Below, piece by piece: positions 55,678 to 64,000 of a stretch of 64,000 nucleotides of DNA. How positions within the stretch are numbered: the stretch's first letter is position 1; each line of letters opens with the position of its first letter. A program made the translations under genes and the position numbers. The DNA is from Aliiglaciecola sp. 3_MG-2023 (GTDB taxonomy: Bacteria; Pseudomonadota; Gammaproteobacteria; Enterobacterales; Alteromonadaceae), in NCBI RefSeq assembly GCF_030548205.1, contig NZ_JAUORV010000014.1, positions 62,001 through 126,000 of the forward strand, in the 5' to 3' direction. A model generated the notes under the pieces. The model made no database searches and was not told where the DNA came from. It saw only the letters and a program-made list of their open reading frames with translations.

Positions 55678-55854
55678 CACTAAATCCACTTTAGGTGGGC
55701 AAAGATTTTTGGTCTTAACCAACCCGTAAAATTTTATTCTATATGAAAATTTGATAGTTGAGTAGGAGGGGGGATAGAATTCTCCTCACGTTTTGTCTCT
55801 ACTCAAAGAGTTAATTATCTTCGATAACAATGTGGTCAAATCTCACCACAAAGA

Positions 55855-56694
55855 CTATCTATTTAAGTGGCTTGCATGAAAACGCAAGTGTTCTTCAATG
55901 AAACTAGCGATAAAGTAATAGCTATGGTCATAACCTTCATGAATTTTCAATTCAAGTGTGTAATCACGCATCTTCGCTGCAGCTTCTAACGTTTCGGGTT
56001 TTAACTGCTCAAGCAGAAAATCATCAGCGCCACCCTGATCAACTTTTGCTGGCACAAAGTGAGTCGCTTGTTTCATTAATTCACTAGCATCATGATTCTG
56101 CCAAGTGGTTTTATCTTTGCCTAAATATGCACTAAAGGCTTTTTGTCCCCAAGGCGTTGATATGGGGTTACAAATAGGACTAAATGCCGACATTGAGCTG
56201 TAGCGTGTAGGGTTCAACATAGCGATGCTGAGTGCGCCATGTCCTCCCATTGAATGACCACTGATGGCGCGTTTATCAGAAACTGGAAACGTCTCTTCGA
56301 TGAGTTTCGGCAGTTCTTTAACCACATAATCATACATTTGATAGTGACGGTTCCATGGGGCTTGCGTAGCATTGACATAAAAACCTGCGCCCTGTCCCAA
56401 ATCATAATGCTTATCATCAGCCACTTCTTCACCTCGAGGGCTGGTATCGGGAGCAACAATAGCGATACCCAACTCGGCAGCGACACGTTGAACACCAGAC
56501 TTTTGCATAAAATTCTCATCGGTACAGGTTAAGCCTGATAACCAGTACAATACCGGAACCTTTTTGCCACTTGAAATGTGTGGCGGAAGGTAAATTGCAA
56601 ATCGCATACTGCAATTTAACGCCTGCGATTGGTGGCTATATTGTTTGTGCCAGCCCGCAAAACTTTTGTTGGCACTTAAATTTTCAATTGTCAT
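55855..56694 (-). CDS. frmB: S-formylglutathione hydrolase
   Basis: A 279-residue esterase-D type alpha/beta hydrolase. Nucleophile Ser148 lies in SGHSMGGHGAL; the CTDENFMQKSG and C-terminal GYDHSYYFI segments are specific for S-formylglutathione hydrolase. It cleaves S-formylglutathione to formate and glutathione, the last step of glutathione-dependent formaldehyde detoxification. It lies 55 bp downstream of frmA on the minus strand. Confidence 0.95.
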   Translation of the reverse strand: MTIENLSANKSFAGWHKQYSHQSQALNCSMRFAIYLPPHISSGKKVPVLYWLSGLTCTDENFMQKSGVQRVAAELGIAIVAPDTSPRGEEVADDKHYDLGQGAGFYVNATQAPWNRHYQMYDYVVKELPKLIEETFPVSDKRAISGHSMGGHGALSIAMLNPTRYSSMSAFSPICNPISTPWGQKAFSAYLGKDKTTWQNHDASELMKQATHFVPAKVDQGGADDFLLEQLKPETLEAAAKMRDYTLELKIHEGYDHSYYFIASFIEEHLRFHASHLNR

Positions 56695-56749
56695 TGGAAT
56701 ACCTCATGGAATGCCCAAAATAATTACTATTTTGGGCAATGTAGTGACT

Positions 56750-57898
<1,149 letters not shown>

Positions 57899-57939
57899 TT
57901 AGTTCTAATTTAAAAATAGCAATGTTTTGTGCCGTATCT

Positions 57940-58266
57940 TTAATGGGCGTGACCTTGAGATAGATTAATGATGGCTACCCCTACAGCGACAAACGCCATG
58001 CCAAACCAGGTTGTTAGGTCAAGGTGTTGGCGATAAATGACCGTTGACAATAGGGTGACGGTAATAATGGCAAGACCTGCCCATAGGGCGTGCACGATAC
58101 CAATAGGCATGTTTTTCATTGCTTGCCCTAGAAACATAAAGGCACCCAGGTGACCGAGTAACACTAGAAGACTTGGCAGCGGTTTGGTGAAACCATCGGT
58201 CTCTTTCAAAGCCACATGTGAAATGGCTTCAGCGGCGACACCTAAAAACAAAAATAACCAGCTCAT
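57940..58266 (-). CDS. Small multidrug resistance (SMR) transporter, EmrE-like
   Basis: A 108-residue four-helix pump with the invariant membrane glutamate at residue 13 (AAEAISHVALK) and the MPIGIVHALWAG helix. In EmrE the aromatic cage residues are Tyr60 and Trp63; here Trp62 is kept but the tyrosine is replaced by His59. It may export quaternary or small amine compounds. It leads the formaldehyde detoxification genes and has a LysR regulator divergent to it. Confidence 0.86.
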   Translation of the reverse strand: MSWLFLFLGVAAEAISHVALKETDGFTKPLPSLLVLLGHLGAFMFLGQAMKNMPIGIVHALWAGLAIITVTLLSTVIYRQHLDLTTWFGMAFVAVGVAIINLSQGHAH

Positions 58267-58302
58267 CGTTGCGTCCTCTTAACGTTTGCGACATGAAACG
58301 CC

Positions 58303-58314
58303 GTGATATTTCAC
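58303..58314. promoter_or_regulatory. Palindrome in the SMR/LysR divergent region
   Basis: GTGA-TATT-TCAC between the divergent smr and lysR genes, a candidate LysR binding site. Only one copy seen. Confidence 0.35.
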
Positions 58315-58395
58315 AGCATGTTTCGGATATGGGAGCCATTATAGTTATTTCTAAATAAGTGATAATATGCTATTTAATTAAATTACTTTTACGAT

Positions 58396-59274
58396 ATGGT
58401 AATAATCATGCAATGGGAAGGTATCATTGAATTTGTTTATGTCGCCGAAAACGAGAGTTTTACTCAGGCCTCCAAAAAAATGGCTATTTCGACCGCTCAA
58501 GTCAGCAGACAGATAACAGCGCTGGAAAAACGACTTAATACTAAATTGTTTTATCGTACAACACGCAAAGTATCCTTAACTGAAGAAGGGCGGGTTTTTT
58601 ATCAACACTGTCGTAGTGTACTCGATGGGTTAGATGCAGCAGAGCGTGCCATAACAAACTTGCAATCGAAACCTCAGGGAAAAGTAAAGCTGACGGCTCC
58701 CGTAACCTTTGGTGAACAACAAATATTACCGCTAGTCAATAATTTCGCCTTGCAATACAGCGATATTGAGGTAAATGCGTTGCTGACTAATCAGAATTTA
58801 GACTTGGTGGAAGGAGGGTACGATTTAGCGATTCGGCTTGGCAGGTTAACTGATTCAACGATGATGGCGAAAAAACTGGGAAAGCGAACCAACTATGTGT
58901 GTGCATCATCAGCGTATATTGATAAACATGGCATACCTCACTCCTTGTCTGAATTGAGTACACACGTTTGTTTATTGGGAACTCTGGATTATTGGCACTT
59001 TAGAGAGTCAGGCAAAGAGAAAAATATTCGCGTGAATGGAAAACTTCGCTACAACAGTGGTTTTGGACTTGTTGATGCGGCATTAAAGGGCTTGGGCATA
59101 GTACAATTGCCCGATTATTATGTTCAAGAACACCTGCAAAGTGGAAGTTTGATTTCATTGCTGGATAATTATCGCGCCCCTGATGAAGGCATTTGGGCTA
59201 TTTACCCTCAAAATCGCCACCTATCTCCCAAAATAAGATTATTAGTGGATTATTTGGCAGAGCAATTACATTAA
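58396..59274 (+). CDS. LysR-family transcriptional regulator
   Basis: A 292-residue LysR regulator (start 58396 or 58408) with the N-terminal winged HTH (FVYVAENESFTQASKKMAISTAQVSRQITALEKRLNTKLFYRTTR) and the co-inducer domain from residue 90 on. It is divergent from the SMR/frmAB operon and probably its regulator. Its sequence is of the small-aromatic/exoprotein type (LTAPVTFGEQQILPLVNNFA), with no ligand assignable. Confidence 0.9.
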   Translation: MVIIMQWEGIIEFVYVAENESFTQASKKMAISTAQVSRQITALEKRLNTKLFYRTTRKVSLTEEGRVFYQHCRSVLDGLDAAERAITNLQSKPQGKVKLTAPVTFGEQQILPLVNNFALQYSDIEVNALLTNQNLDLVEGGYDLAIRLGRLTDSTMMAKKLGKRTNYVCASSAYIDKHGIPHSLSELSTHVCLLGTLDYWHFRESGKEKNIRVNGKLRYNSGFGLVDAALKGLGIVQLPDYYVQEHLQSGSLISLLDNYRAPDEGIWAIYPQNRHLSPKIRLLVDYLAEQLH

Positions 59275-59305
59275 AGGCCGTTATATTATTCAGCGTATTA
59301 ATCTA

Positions 59306-59404
59306 ATGCAATTCCAAGCATGGGTAGATTGGGGTGTGACATTATTTGCGGCAGTATTAATTTTTTTCTTTATTGCCAAAAGGCGTTTTATCATCGTATT
59401 TTAA
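59306..59404 (+). CDS. Possible 32-residue membrane peptide
   Basis: A short frame starting with ATG at 59306 codes MQFQAWVDWGVTLFAA, then a hydrophobic run and a basic tail ending RRFIIVF. It has no strong ribosome-binding site and could also be a chance frame. Listed because a hydrophobic helix flanked by charged ends is a typical small membrane-peptide layout. Confidence 0.25.
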   Translation: MQFQAWVDWGVTLFAAVLIFFFIAKRRFIIVF

Positions 59405-59457
59405 GAAGTCTTATTTGTTTGGAAACGTTGTTAATCCTCATCAAAAGCTTGTTAAGG

Positions 59458-59557
59458 TGTGACCCCCAAGATTGGATCGACGTAGCTACCAAGCCTAAAA
59501 TCTGCCTACGTTATTAGTCGATCACGCTAACTGCGAGCTAAAGGCATAGGTGTGCAA
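59458..59557 (+). pseudogene. Remnant of a miaE 5' end, copy 1
   Basis: The stretch codes C-D-P-Q-D-W-I-D-V-A, clearly like the CPTPQSWIDEA of MiaE, then loses frame by a one-base deletion near 59495-59500. From 59497 to 59557 its DNA matches copy 2 (60374-60434) at 60 of 61 positions. It carries a different allele of the upstream part than the intact gene, so it was not made by simple local duplication of the present miaE. Confidence 0.75.
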
Positions 59558-59660
59558 CAGTATTTGATACAAAATTTGTTTACGAGCTATTACTTTGTCC
59601 AGAGATACCTATCCAGTAAATATCAAAAATGAATCCCAACTATATACACGATAATTCCTT

Positions 59661-59688
59661 TTGTATAACAGTCGAATTGAACTATAAT
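59661..59688 (+). promoter_or_regulatory. Sigma-70-like promoter of the ParD/ParE module
   Basis: TTGTAT (59661-59666) and TATAAT (59683-59688), 16-base spacer, 42 bp before the ParD start; the ribosome-binding site GGGGGAG follows. Confidence 0.55.
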
Positions 59689-59729
59689 CTCATCAATAGT
59701 ATGAATATTTCATATTTTGGGGGAGTATA

Positions 59730-59975
59730 ATGTCAACAACTCGCAAAACTATTACGGTGACAGACCAACAAGATAAATGGATAAAAGCTCAAATTGCAGC
59801 TGGCCGTTATACTAACGATAGCGAATATATCCGCGCTCTTTTACGCAATGATCAGGAACAAAATAGCCATGATGACGCTATTAGAAAAGCATTAATTGAA
59901 GGCGAAGCAAGCGGAAAACCTCAGCTATTCAATGTAAGTGAATTCAAAGAAAGAATGAAGACTAAACATGCCTAG
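59730..59975 (+). CDS. ParD-family antitoxin (ribbon-helix-helix)
   Basis: An 81-residue antitoxin. The N-terminal TRKTITVTDQQDKWIKAQIAAGRY and SEYIRALLRND segments form a ribbon-helix-helix DNA-binding unit; the C-terminal half is a toxin-binding tail. It overlaps the toxin frame by 8 bases. A strong GGGGGAG precedes it. It is still open even though its toxin partner is interrupted. Confidence 0.88.
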   Translation: MSTTRKTITVTDQQDKWIKAQIAAGRYTNDSEYIRALLRNDQEQNSHDDAIRKALIEGEASGKPQLFNVSEFKERMKTKHA

Positions 59976-60258
59976 TTATCGTCTTGCTCCATCGGCTGAG
60001 CAGGACATGGAAGCTATTTGGCAGTACTCTTTTTAACAATGGGGTATCAACCAAGCTAACATTTATATTGATGAACTGGTTTCAGCTTTTGAAGGTTTGG
60101 CAGCTTCATCTTCACAGGCGATATCCTGTGATAATATTCGGGTAGGATATAAATTCTATCGCCAAGGAAAGCATCTGATCTATTTTAAAACAACCAATTA
60201 TGGTGTGGCGGTTATTAGAATTCTGCATGAGCGAATGTTGCCTAGTCTTCATCTTTAA
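59968..60258 (+). pseudogene. ParE-type toxin with in-frame stop
   Basis: The frame starts at ATG 59968 overlapping parD and codes a ParE-like MPSYRLAPSAEQDMEAIWQYSF, hits TAA at 60034-60036, and continues in the same frame with QWGINQANIYIDELVSAF to a typical ParE ending RILHERMLPSLHL and stop at 60256-60258. Without that one codon it would be a normal 96-codon toxin. Toxic activity is therefore lost, unless the stop is read through. The intact antitoxin left in place would still counter a matching toxin elsewhere. Confidence 0.85.
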
Positions 60259-60285
60259 CCTTTATCTCTCAAAGGATACCCTTTC

Positions 60286-60426
60286 TTGCATATTTCAGAG
60301 CTACTTTCTCCAATAAACAATTTCCTACAATGCTCAACCCCGCAAAGCTGGATTGATGAAGCAATTAAAGGGGAAAATCTGACTACGTTATTAGTCGATC
60401 ACGCTAACTGCGAGCTAAAGGCATAG
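60286..60426 (+). pseudogene. Truncated miaE 5' end, copy 2
   Basis: A 46-codon frame from TTG at 60286 (AAAGGA 9 bases upstream) to TAG at 60424-60426 encodes an MiaE N-terminus: LHISELLSPINNFLQCSTPQ, then SWIDEAIKGENL and LLVDHANCELKA. DNA 60335-60416 matches miaE 61126-61207 at 80 of 82 positions. Beyond 60417 it departs from miaE and follows copy 1 (GCATAGGTGTGCAA). The first 15 residues differ from the present miaE, so it is a mosaic of alleles. Confidence 0.8.
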
Positions 60427-60434
60427 GTGTGCAA
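60374..60434 (+). repeat. Direct repeat shared with 59497-59557
   Basis: 61 bp, one mismatch to 59497-59557. The two copies flank the ParD/ParE module. A third, partial copy is inside miaE at 61165-61207. Confidence 0.85.
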
Positions 60435-60482
60435 TTGCCCTAACGACGGAGAAATAGCCAGTGCGCCAACGTACAACTTGAC

Positions 60483-60501
60483 TGCGCATGAAATATGCGC
60501 A
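60483..60501 (+). promoter_or_regulatory. Inverted repeat upstream of ccdA
   Basis: TGCGCAT (60483-60489) and ATGCGCA (60495-60501) with a 5-base spacer, 35 bp before the CcdA start. A likely operator for CcdA-CcdB autorepression, as known for other ccd loci. Confidence 0.5.
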
Positions 60502-60535
60502 TAATAAAATCAATGTTTTAGAAAAAGGTCTGTTT

Positions 60536-60766
60536 ATGGCAACGACTAACAAAATTCCTTGCAATACATCAATAGACGCTCAACTAATTAATGAGGCTAG
60601 AGAACTTAAATTAAGCCCATCGGCGATTTTGGAAGAAGCACTAGGCAAAGCAGTGAAGCTAGCAAAATACCAACGTTGGTGCCAGGAAAACAAGCAAGCG
60701 ATTGAAGATCACAATAATGTTGTAATGAAGCACGGAACTTTCTCTGAAAGAATTAGGCAGCTATGA
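60536..60766 (+). CDS. ccdA: CcdA-type antitoxin
   Basis: A 76-residue antitoxin in which an N-terminal DNA-binding half is followed by the CcdB-binding tail RWCQENKQAIEDHNNVVMKHGTFSE, like E. coli CcdA. The ATG at 60536 has AAAGGT 7 bases upstream; an earlier ATG at 60488 has no such signal. It overlaps ccdB by four bases (ATGA), so they are coupled. Confidence 0.85.
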   Translation: MATTNKIPCNTSIDAQLINEARELKLSPSAILEEALGKAVKLAKYQRWCQENKQAIEDHNNVVMKHGTFSERIRQL

Positions 60767-61062
60767 ATTTTACGCAATTTTCATTGTGTGAAGCCTATGA
60801 ACAACGCTTAGTTATTCTGACAAATACACTCTTCAATGATGTTGAGAGTATTTTGGTTGCACCTATCCAAATTCAAGCAGAACGAATACTGATAAAGGGG
60901 TTACAAATTCCACTAATCATTAATGATACAAATTGCTACGTCGATTTGTTAGATATTGCGACGATTTCAAAGAAAAACATTAAACCTGTTGCCTGTTCTG
61001 ATTTGTCAGAGTATCGAACGGCAATCAAAGCTGGCTTAGATTTATTGATTGATGGATTTTAA
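60763..61062 (+). CDS. ccdB: CcdB-type toxin (DNA gyrase poison)
   Basis: A 99-residue toxin with the CcdB layout: an internal beta-rich region (LQIPLIINDTNCYVDLLDIATISK) and the C-terminal helix AIKAGLDLLIDGF, comparable to the toxin tail used to contact gyrase in E. coli. Apparently intact. It lies 8 bp before miaE. Confidence 0.85.
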   Translation: MNFTQFSLCEAYEQRLVILTNTLFNDVESILVAPIQIQAERILIKGLQIPLIINDTNCYVDLLDIATISKKNIKPVACSDLSEYRTAIKAGLDLLIDGF

Positions 61063-61070
61063 ATAGCATA

Positions 61071-61838
61071 ATGTCTGCAATCATTAACCAACTGCTTGAG
61101 CCAATTACCAATTTTCTCTATTGCCCAACCCCGCAAAGCTGGATTGATGAAGCAATTAAAGGGGAAAATCTACCTACGTTATTAGTCGATCACGCTAACT
61201 GCGAGCTCAAAGCCGCGCAAACTGCTATGTTGTTATTACGTCGCTATGCGGTGGATAAAGAAAGCGGCGACGCATTATTGGCTTGGCTAAAACCTTTCGA
61301 AGACTTTGTTTATCGCAAAGTGGGTGATGGTAATTTTAAAGAACATGTTAACTTGTCTAAAAAGTTGATTAGCAAGTCAAATTTTGAGCATGGTGATGAG
61401 TTAATCAATAAAATGGTCATGCTGATCAAAGAAGAATTGCACCATTTTCAACAGGTGTGGGAGATTATGCAAAATCGCGGTATTGAATACGCTAACCTGA
61501 CAGCATCACGTTATGCTCGAGGAATGATGAAGCGCGTGCGTACCCATGAGCCTGCCAAACTGACAGATACCTTGATTTGTGGTGCTTTTATTGAAGCTAG
61601 AAGCTGTGAGCGTTTTGCTAAATTAGCGCCTTTTTTGGATGATGAGTTAGAGACTTTCTATATATCTTTACTGCGTTCTGAGGCGAGACATTTTCAGGAT
61701 TATTTGAGCTTAGCTGAAAAGATTGCGTTGCAACCAATCGACGACAGAATTGAATTATTTAAACAAAAAGAAGCGGAATTAATTCTTTCTGATGATAGTG
61801 AATTCCGCTTCCATAGTGGTGTGTTAATCGGTAACTAA
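61071..61838 (+). CDS. miaE: tRNA 2-methylthio-N6-isopentenyladenosine-37 hydroxylase
   Basis: A 255-residue diiron monooxygenase that hydroxylates the ms2i6A modification at tRNA position 37. Ligands of the diiron centre lie in DEL..KEELHHF (about 119-125) and in the EARSCERFAKL and SEARHFQDYL segments (ExxH pattern). The gene is complete from an ATG at 61071. Its 5' 80-or-so bases occur twice more upstream in truncated form, each time before or after a toxin-antitoxin module. Confidence 0.94.
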   Translation: MSAIINQLLEPITNFLYCPTPQSWIDEAIKGENLPTLLVDHANCELKAAQTAMLLLRRYAVDKESGDALLAWLKPFEDFVYRKVGDGNFKEHVNLSKKLISKSNFEHGDELINKMVMLIKEELHHFQQVWEIMQNRGIEYANLTASRYARGMMKRVRTHEPAKLTDTLICGAFIEARSCERFAKLAPFLDDELETFYISLLRSEARHFQDYLSLAEKIALQPIDDRIELFKQKEAELILSDDSEFRFHSGVLIGN

Positions 61839-61991
61839 ACACCGATTAATTAACTGACTTTTCATCGTCGTTTTTTGCACCACAAAGTTGATCACCGTAG
61901 TAGTTATTTGCGTAATTACAATGAGTTGAACTTTTGTTTACTGATTTAGAATGAAAGATAGACTTAACGTTTTTGATTAGAGTTTGCATGT
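61825..61991 (-). pseudogene. Possible small Cys-containing ORF disrupted by an AG slip
   Basis: On the minus strand an ATG at 61989-61991 with an AAGGTG ribosome-binding site opens MQTL then stops. Removing one AG from AGAGAG (61979-61984) would join it to a 52-codon frame with SIFHSKSVNKSSTHC and YYGDQLCGAKNDDE. The SD-ATG alignment and the two cysteines make it worth noting; it is unproven. It overlaps the miaE end. Confidence 0.3.
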
Positions 61992-62074
61992 TATTCACCT
62001 TGTTTTAATTGAGGTTTTATCATGTGCTAATTTAATCAATGTTTAAATTTCAATAAATCAATAAACGTATTCGG

Positions 62075-62983
62075 TTAATTAGAACCACACTTTTCGAGTA
62101 ATTGATTGTGAAAGATATCTTTTAAAATAGTCAATTCCGAGGTCCTCACATAATTGGGTCGAATGATTAGCGCAATGGTGCGGTGCGGACCAGGTTCGTT
62201 TAAATGAATCGCGCGTAATTCTGACTGGTGATGGATAAGTTGGTCTAAGGCCATTTGCGGAACTAAGGTGGTGCCTAATTTCCCAGCAACCATCTGTACT
62301 ATGGTGTGCAAACTGGCGGAATCAAAATCTGATTGCTGTTTCTTGTTTTGCAAACTACAGGCCACCAACGCATGATCTTTCAAACAGTGCCCGTCTTTTA
62401 ACAGCATCAATTTTTCTATTTCCATTTCTTCACTGGTAATTTCTTTCATTTGACTTGGGCTTTCATCTTTATGGCTTACCCAAAAAAAATCTTCCTCCCA
62501 AAACGGGAAGGACATCAGTCCATCTACAGGGTAGGGTAATGCAAGCACTGCAGCATCAATATCGCCATTGCGGACCAAGTCCACCAATACGTGGGATTGC
62601 TCTTCTACTATTTGTAACTTGAAGTCGGGGTATTGTTTGCGGACCTCAGGAAGAACTTTGGGCAACATATAAGGACCAATCGTTGGAATGACCCCTAAGG
62701 TCATCGGTCTTGATAGAGGGGCTTTGTTGGTTTGGGCAAGTTGCATCAATTCATCCATTTCGATCTTAATGCGTTTTGCTTTGGCTAGAATGATCTCCCC
62801 GTCTGCGGTGATCAACACCTGTTTATTATTCCTCTCAAAGATTTGCAAACCAATTTGTTTTTCCAATTCATTTATGGCGGTGCTTAACGCTGATTGGGAA
62901 ACATTGCAGGCTTCTGCTGCTTTTTTAAAGTGGCGCGTCTTTTCAATGGCCAATGCGTATTTTAATTGTTTTAAAGAAACCAT
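62075..62983 (-). CDS. oxyR: OxyR, hydrogen-peroxide-sensing LysR regulator
   Basis: A 302-residue LysR protein with the OxyR redox pair at Cys200 and Cys209 (LKDGHCLKDHALVAC), one residue from the E. coli numbering (199, 208). Helix-turn-helix in the first 60 residues. It is divergent from ahpC, the usual arrangement in which OxyR activates it. Oxidation forms a disulfide that changes the DNA contact pattern. Confidence 0.95.
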   Translation of the reverse strand: MVSLKQLKYALAIEKTRHFKKAAEACNVSQSALSTAINELEKQIGLQIFERNNKQVLITADGEIILAKAKRIKIEMDELMQLAQTNKAPLSRPMTLGVIPTIGPYMLPKVLPEVRKQYPDFKLQIVEEQSHVLVDLVRNGDIDAAVLALPYPVDGLMSFPFWEEDFFWVSHKDESPSQMKEITSEEMEIEKLMLLKDGHCLKDHALVACSLQNKKQQSDFDSASLHTIVQMVAGKLGTTLVPQMALDQLIHHQSELRAIHLNEPGPHRTIALIIRPNYVRTSELTILKDIFHNQLLEKCGSN

Positions 62984-63216
62984 AATTGTTATTCCAAATA
63001 ATTGAACATAAGTACAAATAAAATCTATTGAGATGGATTGTAACAGTGCAAGACCGTAAAACGGGCATTTCTATAGTTCTAAAAAATAGAAGATAAGTAT
63101 AGATTTAATTTAATTTAACTGCACGTTGATTGGATTTAATATTATCCCCGTTGAAAGCAAACACGCTTTTTAAGCAAAAACTATTTAAAGCAATTTTATT
63201 AAAGAGGAATACAAAC
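62984..63216. promoter_or_regulatory. Divergent oxyR/ahpC control region
   Basis: A 233-bp region carrying both promoters. ATAG occurs at 63073, 63086 and 63099, near 13-bp spacing, but the full ATAG-N7-CTAT OxyR pattern is not met, so no operator is assigned. The ahpC leader ends in AAAGAGGAAT. Confidence 0.45.
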
Positions 63217-63780
63217 ATGGCTCAGATCGGAAAAACTATCCCAGAATTTACAGCACAAGCATTTCATAACGGCGAATTCGTTGAAGTAACGTCTGAAAGT
63301 GTTAAAGGAAAGTGGGGCATCTTCTTGTTCTATCCTGCTGACTTTACTTTCGTATGTCCTACAGAGCTTGAAGATATGGCGTCACATTACGAAGAACTTC
63401 AAGGTCTTGGTGTAGAAGTTTACGCAGTATCAACTGACACACATTTCTCACACAAAGCATGGCACGATTCATCAGAAGCCATTGGCAAAATCAAGTTTCC
63501 AATGATTGGTGACCAAACTGGCACAATCACACGTGGTTTTGATGTGATGATTGAAGAAGATCACATGGCACATCGTGGCACATTCTTGGTTGACCCAGAT
63601 GGCGTTATCCAAGTTGCACACATCCATGCTGGCGGTATTGGTCGTAACGCTAAAGATATGGTTCGTAACGTTAAAGCAGCTCAATACGTACGTGAAAACG
63701 ACGGTGAAGTATGTCCTGCAGCATGGGAGCAAGGTCAAGAAACCTTAACGCCTAGCTTGGACCTAGTGGGTAAAATCTAA
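63217..63780 (+). CDS. ahpC: Alkyl hydroperoxide reductase C (peroxiredoxin)
   Basis: A 187-residue typical two-cysteine peroxiredoxin with peroxidatic Cys47 (FVCPTEL) and resolving Cys166 (VCPAAW), the same numbers as in E. coli. It reduces hydrogen peroxide and organic hydroperoxides. The ATG at 63217 is behind AAAGAGGAA; a longer in-frame start would add 29 non-family residues. Its partner is encoded next. Confidence 0.97.
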   Translation: MAQIGKTIPEFTAQAFHNGEFVEVTSESVKGKWGIFLFYPADFTFVCPTELEDMASHYEELQGLGVEVYAVSTDTHFSHKAWHDSSEAIGKIKFPMIGDQTGTITRGFDVMIEEDHMAHRGTFLVDPDGVIQVAHIHAGGIGRNAKDMVRNVKAAQYVRENDGEVCPAAWEQGQETLTPSLDLVGKI

Positions 63781-63802
63781 GTTTATATTAATCCACTTAA
63801 AC

Positions 63803-63844
63803 TGGCGGGTTAGGGAAGTCGAGGCTTCCACCCGCCATTTTTTT
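63803..63844 (+). terminator. Attenuator-like terminator between ahpC and ahpF
   Basis: TGGCGGGT (63803-63810) and ACCCGCCA (63830-63837) form the outer stem, GGAAG (63814-63818) and CTTCC (63825-63829) the inner stem, with a TAG bulge and TCGAGG loop, then seven T. It would leave more ahpC than ahpF transcript. Confidence 0.8.
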
Positions 63845-63876
63845 CACCAGTTTATTTGCAGTAAAAAGGTAACACT

Positions 63877-64000
63877 ATGTTAAATAACGATATTTTAAAT
63901 GCTCTAAAATCTTATACAAAAAATATGACTAACAGCGTGGCACTAGTTCTACAAACTGGTGAGCATGAAAAACGTCAAGAATTAGTCCAATTTTTAACAT
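63877..64000 (+). CDS. ahpF: Alkyl hydroperoxide reductase subunit F (N-terminal part, cut by window end)
   Basis: An ATG at 63877-63879 behind AAAAGGT opens MLNNDILNALKSYTKNMTNS, then VALVLQTGEHEKRQELVQFL, matching the N-terminal thioredoxin-like domain of AhpF. AhpF is the NADH-dependent flavoprotein that reduces AhpC. The 3' part lies beyond the right edge. Confidence 0.85.
   Translation, partial: MLNNDILNALKSYTKNMTNSVALVLQTGEHEKRQELVQFLT

Larger units (their letters stand above)
59275..59729. other. 455-bp region with miaE remnant and antitoxin promoter
   Basis: Between the lysR gene and the ParD antitoxin. It contains a possible small membrane peptide (59306), a degraded miaE 5' fragment with a direct-repeat copy (59458-59557) and a sigma-70-like promoter TTGTAT-16-TATAAT (59661-59688) before parD. 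Confidence 0.5.

Noticed and set aside
62984-63216. A classic OxyR operator between oxyR and ahpC
   Set aside because: ATAG tetrads exist but the spaced ATAG-N7-CTAT-N7-ATAG-N7-CTAT pattern was not satisfied.

Overview
The window looks like chromosomal DNA of a marine, heterotrophic gammaproteobacterium of the Alteromonadales (Alteromonas/Glaciecola/Paraglaciecola type). The grounds are family-level: four large TonB-dependent receptor or efflux-linked outer-membrane systems, PEP-CTERM and GlyGly-CTERM type surface proteins, MiaE, an OxyR/AhpC/AhpF locus and moderately AT-rich DNA. No rRNA, tRNA or CRISPR array was seen. The assignment to a genus is inference.

Layout. 1-6.1 kb: a minus-strand block with the start of a YnjB-like ABC binding protein (cut by the window edge), a DUF547 protein, a TVP38/TMEM64 membrane domain fused to a mercuric-reductase-like flavoprotein, and a TonB-dependent receptor. 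6.5-13 kb: a DoxX-like membrane protein, a CACHE/HAMP diguanylate cyclase, a 14-15 bp tandem repeat, a large surface-anchored protein and MtfA. 13.3-26.6 kb: stress and efflux genes (YghU, an AhpD-like protein, haloacid dehalogenase, PEP-CTERM protein, TolB-like propeller, two TetR regulators, a complete RND tripartite pump, a PagL-like lipid A deacylase). Several promoters in this stretch carry the same palindrome, TAC(C/T)-N4-GGTA, which suggests one TetR regulon.

27-48.7 kb is the metabolic centrepiece. An OsmC gene is followed by an aldehyde dehydrogenase, an AraC regulator and a PQQ/haem alcohol dehydrogenase. Then comes a set of genes that matches, family by family, the iac (indole-3-acetic acid, auxin) catabolic cluster known from Pseudomonas putida 1290 and Paraburkholderia: a MarR regulator (iacR), amidase (iacH), flavin monooxygenase (iacA), small alpha/beta-barrel protein (iacB), SnoaL-like protein (iacI), Rieske dioxygenase (iacC, iacD), SDR (iacE), iron-sulfur flavin reductase (iacF) and FMN reductase (iacG). 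The local version adds a TonB receptor, an AAHS permease, a 4-oxalocrotonate tautomerase homologue inside the operon and a MarR-like tail on the flavin reductase. An Nramp homologue lacking the metal-binding DPGN motif and an acetolactate-synthase-like ThDP enzyme follow. The expected product is catechol, and no catechol dioxygenase lies in the window.

48.8-55.7 kb: a separate minus-strand unit (DUF917, short hydantoinase/oxoprolinase, NCS1 permease, TonB receptor) with a divergent Lrp-type regulator, probably for a cyclic amide substrate. 55.8-59.3 kb: glutathione-dependent formaldehyde detoxification (frmB, frmA) with an SMR-type pump and a divergent LysR regulator.

59.3-61.8 kb: two toxin-antitoxin modules (ParD with a nonsense-mutated ParE, and CcdAB) stacked upstream of intact miaE. 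Truncated copies of the miaE 5' end lie before and after the first module, so three copies of the same segment bracket two cassettes. 62-64 kb: oxyR, divergent ahpC and the start of ahpF.
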